Below, piece by piece: positions 61,251 to 64,000 of a stretch of 64,000 bases of DNA; the stretch's first letter is position 1, and every line of letters begins with the position of its first letter. The notes beneath the pieces were generated by a model. It did no database searches and was not told where the DNA came from. It saw nothing but the letters and a program-made list of their open reading frames with translations. Origin of the DNA: Anaeramoeba ignava. Its lineage: Eukaryota; Metamonada; Anaeramoebidae. Both the position numbers and the translations under genes were made by a program. The stretch spans positions 1 to 64,000 of the forward strand of contig JAPDFW010000053.1 of the NCBI GenBank assembly GCA_028826165.1. Reading direction: 5' to 3'.

Positions 61251-62203
61251 TCATTTCATTTTTTCTTCAAGTTTTTCCATTTCAAATTCAATTATTTCTC
61301 GAAATTTTTCTGTCATTGTTTTTGATCTATTTTTTCCTTTATATTTTCTTTTACTTCTTATTTTTCGATTTTGATTTGGAAGATTTCTTTTTTTAAAATT
61401 TCGAAATTCTTTTGGATTATTAATTTCAAAAGTATTTTTTTGAATTGATTTTTTTGATAAATTTTTTATAAACAGTTCTTTTGATTCTTCAGTTAATTTT
61501 TGATAGAAAATTGTTTTGTTTTGAAATGAATTGAAAATATAATTGAAATATTTTGGTTCATTTTCAATTCTTTCAATTAATAATATTTTCCAAATATTCA
61601 AAGCAAATTTTTGAGAATCTAAAAAGAAAAAAAAGATAAATTATTTTATAAATAAATCACAATATTTTTTTTTTGAAATAAAGTACTTTCTTTTCCTAAA
61701 ATAGAAGAAAATATAGATTCAATTTCAAATCCATTTTTAATTTCTGATAGAAATTGAAATAACCGATTGATTTCAAAATCTGTGAAGAAATTATCAGGAA
61801 AATTATTCAATTTCATTTCATTGATTATTTTTTGATGAATTTGAAAATTTTGTTGAATTCTCATAAATCGAGAATTGCTTTCTTGATTATTTGTATTTGA
61901 ATTTAAAATGTTTTCAAGAGAAAGTTCCTGCAAATTTGTAGATTGTAATATCAATTCTTTAAGAATTTCTTTTAACTTATTTTGTGGGAAAATCGGAAAA
62001 TGATTTTCTCTTTCATAAAAAAAAATTGGATTCATTTCTTTTTGGAGATTTTCTTTGTTTTCTTGTTCATTTTGTTTTTCTAAATCATTCTTTAATTCTT
62101 TTTCATTCCAATTAAATTTTTTTAAAATATTTTGAAGAAATTTATCAATATTTTTTGAATATTTTTTAAATTCTTTAATTTCTAAATTCATTTCATTTTC
62201 CAT
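61251..62203 (-). CDS. Unrecognised two-exon protein
   Basis: Exons 62203-61687 and 61618-61251 join at LGKENSQKFALNIWKILLIE, giving about 295 residues. The protein begins MENEMNLEIKEFKKYSKNID, is Asn/Glu/Lys/Phe-rich and predicted helical, and ends in a strongly basic stretch (FKKRNLPNQNRKIRSKRKYK) followed by KFREIIEFEMEKLEEKMK. I do not recognise a domain or family. The basic patch could be a nuclear or nucleic-acid-binding signal. It sits 71 bp from the expansin-like start and 279 bp from the kinase stop, all on the minus strand. Confidence 0.7.
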
Positions 62204-62481
62204 TTTTATAAATTAAATAATAAATAAAATAAAAAGAAAAAATGAAATTTTTATTTTTAATTTTTATTTTAAATTTTTATTTTAAATTTTTCTTTTTTAT
62301 TGAAACCATTTTTTTAGAATTTTGATTAATTCATTATTAAAACAAATATTCAACCCAAGAAAGAAAAATAACATTTTGATTTAAAAAAAAAATATAATAT
62401 TTGATTTCCAAAAAAAAAAGTGGAACAAAAAAAAATCAAAAAATAAATTTTCTTTTTTCTTTTTTTCTTTGTTTTTTTGTT

Positions 62482-64000
62482 TTAAAATTTTTTAAGTCCA
62501 CCAATTCCAGCAACATCTTCTTCAAAAGTAAATCCTTTAAAAGCGTTATTATCTCTTCCCATATAACTAATTTCTGGAACTGATTCTTGGATATTTTCTT
62601 GAGTAAATTCTCTGTCAAAATTACTTGTATCATAAACATTTTTTACTTTTGGTTTAAAAGGAGCTGATGTTTGTTTTGAAAATAATTTTTCCCAATCAAT
62701 TTTTTCAAAGAATTGATGTTTTTTAATCATTTCACTATCTTCTTTTCCTGATCCATATCTCTTTACTGGATCTCTAATTAATAACTGAAAAAGAAATGAA
62801 ATTGAAAATGTCAAATTATTAGAAAAAAAATTGAAATAAAATTGAGAATGTCAAGTTATTAGAAAAAAAAAAATTGAATTTTAAAAATTTTGTTTGTTTG
62901 TATTTTTTTTACACCAGATATTAAATTTCTTGCTGAACTTGAAAGTCCTGGTGGAAATTTTAATGTTGCTGTTAAAATTTTTTGATACATTAAATTGAGA
63001 TTTTCTGAATAAAATGGAGGAAGACCAACAAGCATTTCATAAATTAATATTCCAAGACTCCACCAATCAACAGGTTTTCCATATCCTTCATCTTTTAATA
63101 CTTCAGGAGCTTTTCAAGAAGAATAATTTTATTTGATTAATTTTAAATTTTAAATTTTAAATTTTAAATTTAATTTTACCAAGATATTCTGGTGTTCCAC
63201 AAAAAGTGTTTGTTTTTCCATCTTTTCTTTTCGAAATATTCATTTTAACTAATCCAAAATCAGTTATTCTAAGATGACCATCAGATCCAATTAAAATATT
63301 TTCTGGTTTTAAATCACTAAAAAATTAAAAATTAAAAATTAAAAATTAAAAATTAAAATTAAAATTAAAATTAAAAATTAAAATTAAAATAAAAAATACC
63401 GATAAACAATATCCATTTTATGAAGATGTTCTAAAGCAAGTGTAATTTCTGCTGCATAAATTCTTACAACATCTTCTGAAAAAGTTCCAAGTTTCTTTAA
63501 GTGAAAAAACAATTCTCCTCCATCAACATAATCAAGAATCATGTATAATCTTTCTTCTGTTTGAAATGAATAGTGAAGTGATACTAAAAATGGATGTGTT
63601 GTTCTCATTAATACATTTCTTTCTGACATTGTTTGTTCTATTTGTTGAGTTTCAGCTAATTTTCCTTTTTGTAATGCTTTCATTGCATAAAATTGTTGAT
63701 TGCTAATTTTTTGAACCAAATATACCTTTTTAAATTTTTGAATTTTTTTTTTATTAAAATTAATCATTCACATGAAAGGAGATAAAATTTAAATTAAAAT
63801 AAAAATTAAATTTACTTTTCCAAATGTTCCTCTTCCAATCACTCTTACTTTCTTAAAATCTTTCATACTCACTTTATCATGAACTTCTGATTTAATTACA
63901 ACTGAAATTTTCTGAATCCAATCATCTCGATCTTCATCAGAACATGCAGAAAGTAAATAAATTCTTTGGCCTGGAATTTCTAAATTAAAGCAATGTTTCT
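62482..64000 (-). CDS. AKT/PKB-like AGC kinase with PH domain (5' part outside window)
   Basis: Minus-strand exons: 64000-63816 (partial), 63725-63400, 63316-63180, 63109-62913, 62784-62482. The first holds the end of a PH domain ([29 protein letters not shown]), which binds phosphoinositides, then the Gly loop IGRGTFGK. Kinase motifs follow: YAMKALQKG (catalytic Lys), [36 protein letters not shown], the activation-loop [15 protein letters not shown] and [14 protein letters not shown]. The AGC tail includes [19 protein letters not shown] and a hydrophobic motif FKGFTFEE, with Thr at the regulatory site. PH plus AGC kinase plus hydrophobic motif is the PKB/AKT layout; such kinases act below PI3K in growth, chemotaxis and survival signalling. 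All joints keep the frame, and the protein ends GIGGLKKF. Confidence 0.9.

Overview
This is a very AT-rich nuclear segment from a protist. The genes have many short spliceosomal introns (GT...AG, typically 60-200 bp, many starting GTAAAT), TAA, TAG and TGA all act as stops, and coding and non-coding DNA are full of short tandem repeats. The gene set (RCC1-like, BTB, RasGEF and Arf-like signalling proteins, CH-domain protein, expansin-like protein, VPS18, clathrin light chain) fits a free-living amoeboid protist. An Anaeramoeba-like or other amoeba genome is my best guess; this is inference from gene style, not a database match. The frame is Asn/Gln/Lys-rich, as in other AT-rich amoebae.

Layout, left to right. 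1-300 is an island of much higher GC. Next come an ankyrin-repeat remnant (-) and an RCC1-like/F-box/Arf-GTPase fusion gene (+, to 4305). A mitochondrial-carrier family gene (-, 4352-5593) is divergent from a giant RNF213/mysterin-like AAA+ gene (+, 6034-20021). A truncated BTB gene (20222-20593) is followed by a ~144-bp satellite array and then a nine-exon CAP-Gly/coiled-coil/RasGEF gene (+, 21362-25530). A block of minus-strand genes follows: VPS18 (31447-26685), a DDX20-like DEAD-box helicase (34228-31534), a CH-domain protein with PH-like repeats (38770-34320) and a three-RRM RNA-binding protein (42820-39064). After 1.4 kb of A/C-only simple sequence come clathrin light chain (+), a nitroreductase (+), ribosomal protein uL10/P0 (-) and protein disulfide isomerase (+, 48705-52243). 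The right end carries a BTB-BACK-coiled-coil-TLDc gene (-) enclosed by two oppositely oriented ~144-bp arrays, an expansin-like secreted protein (-), an unknown gene (-) and the 3' part of an AKT/PKB-like kinase (-, cut by the window end).

The genes do not form an operon-like system. Several do belong to membrane traffic and signalling: VPS18, clathrin light chain, Arf-like GTPase, RasGEF and AKT-like kinase. The most unusual items are: the RCC1/F-box/Arf fusion, whose GTPase has lost the usual catalytic Gln; the CAP-Gly/RasGEF fusion; a 1.8-kb intron built from about ten ~180-bp units, each ending AG-NNN-GT, so that the intron looks tandemly duplicated with 3-nt islands; and the BTB-TLDc gene set between inverted satellite arrays, with a third array beside a BTB fragment 36 kb away. 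Many conserved genes carry single-base frameshifts, mostly at homopolymers. Because they also hit housekeeping genes such as VPS18, I suspect sequence errors more than gene decay. All intron-exon coordinates were read by hand and may be off by a few bases.
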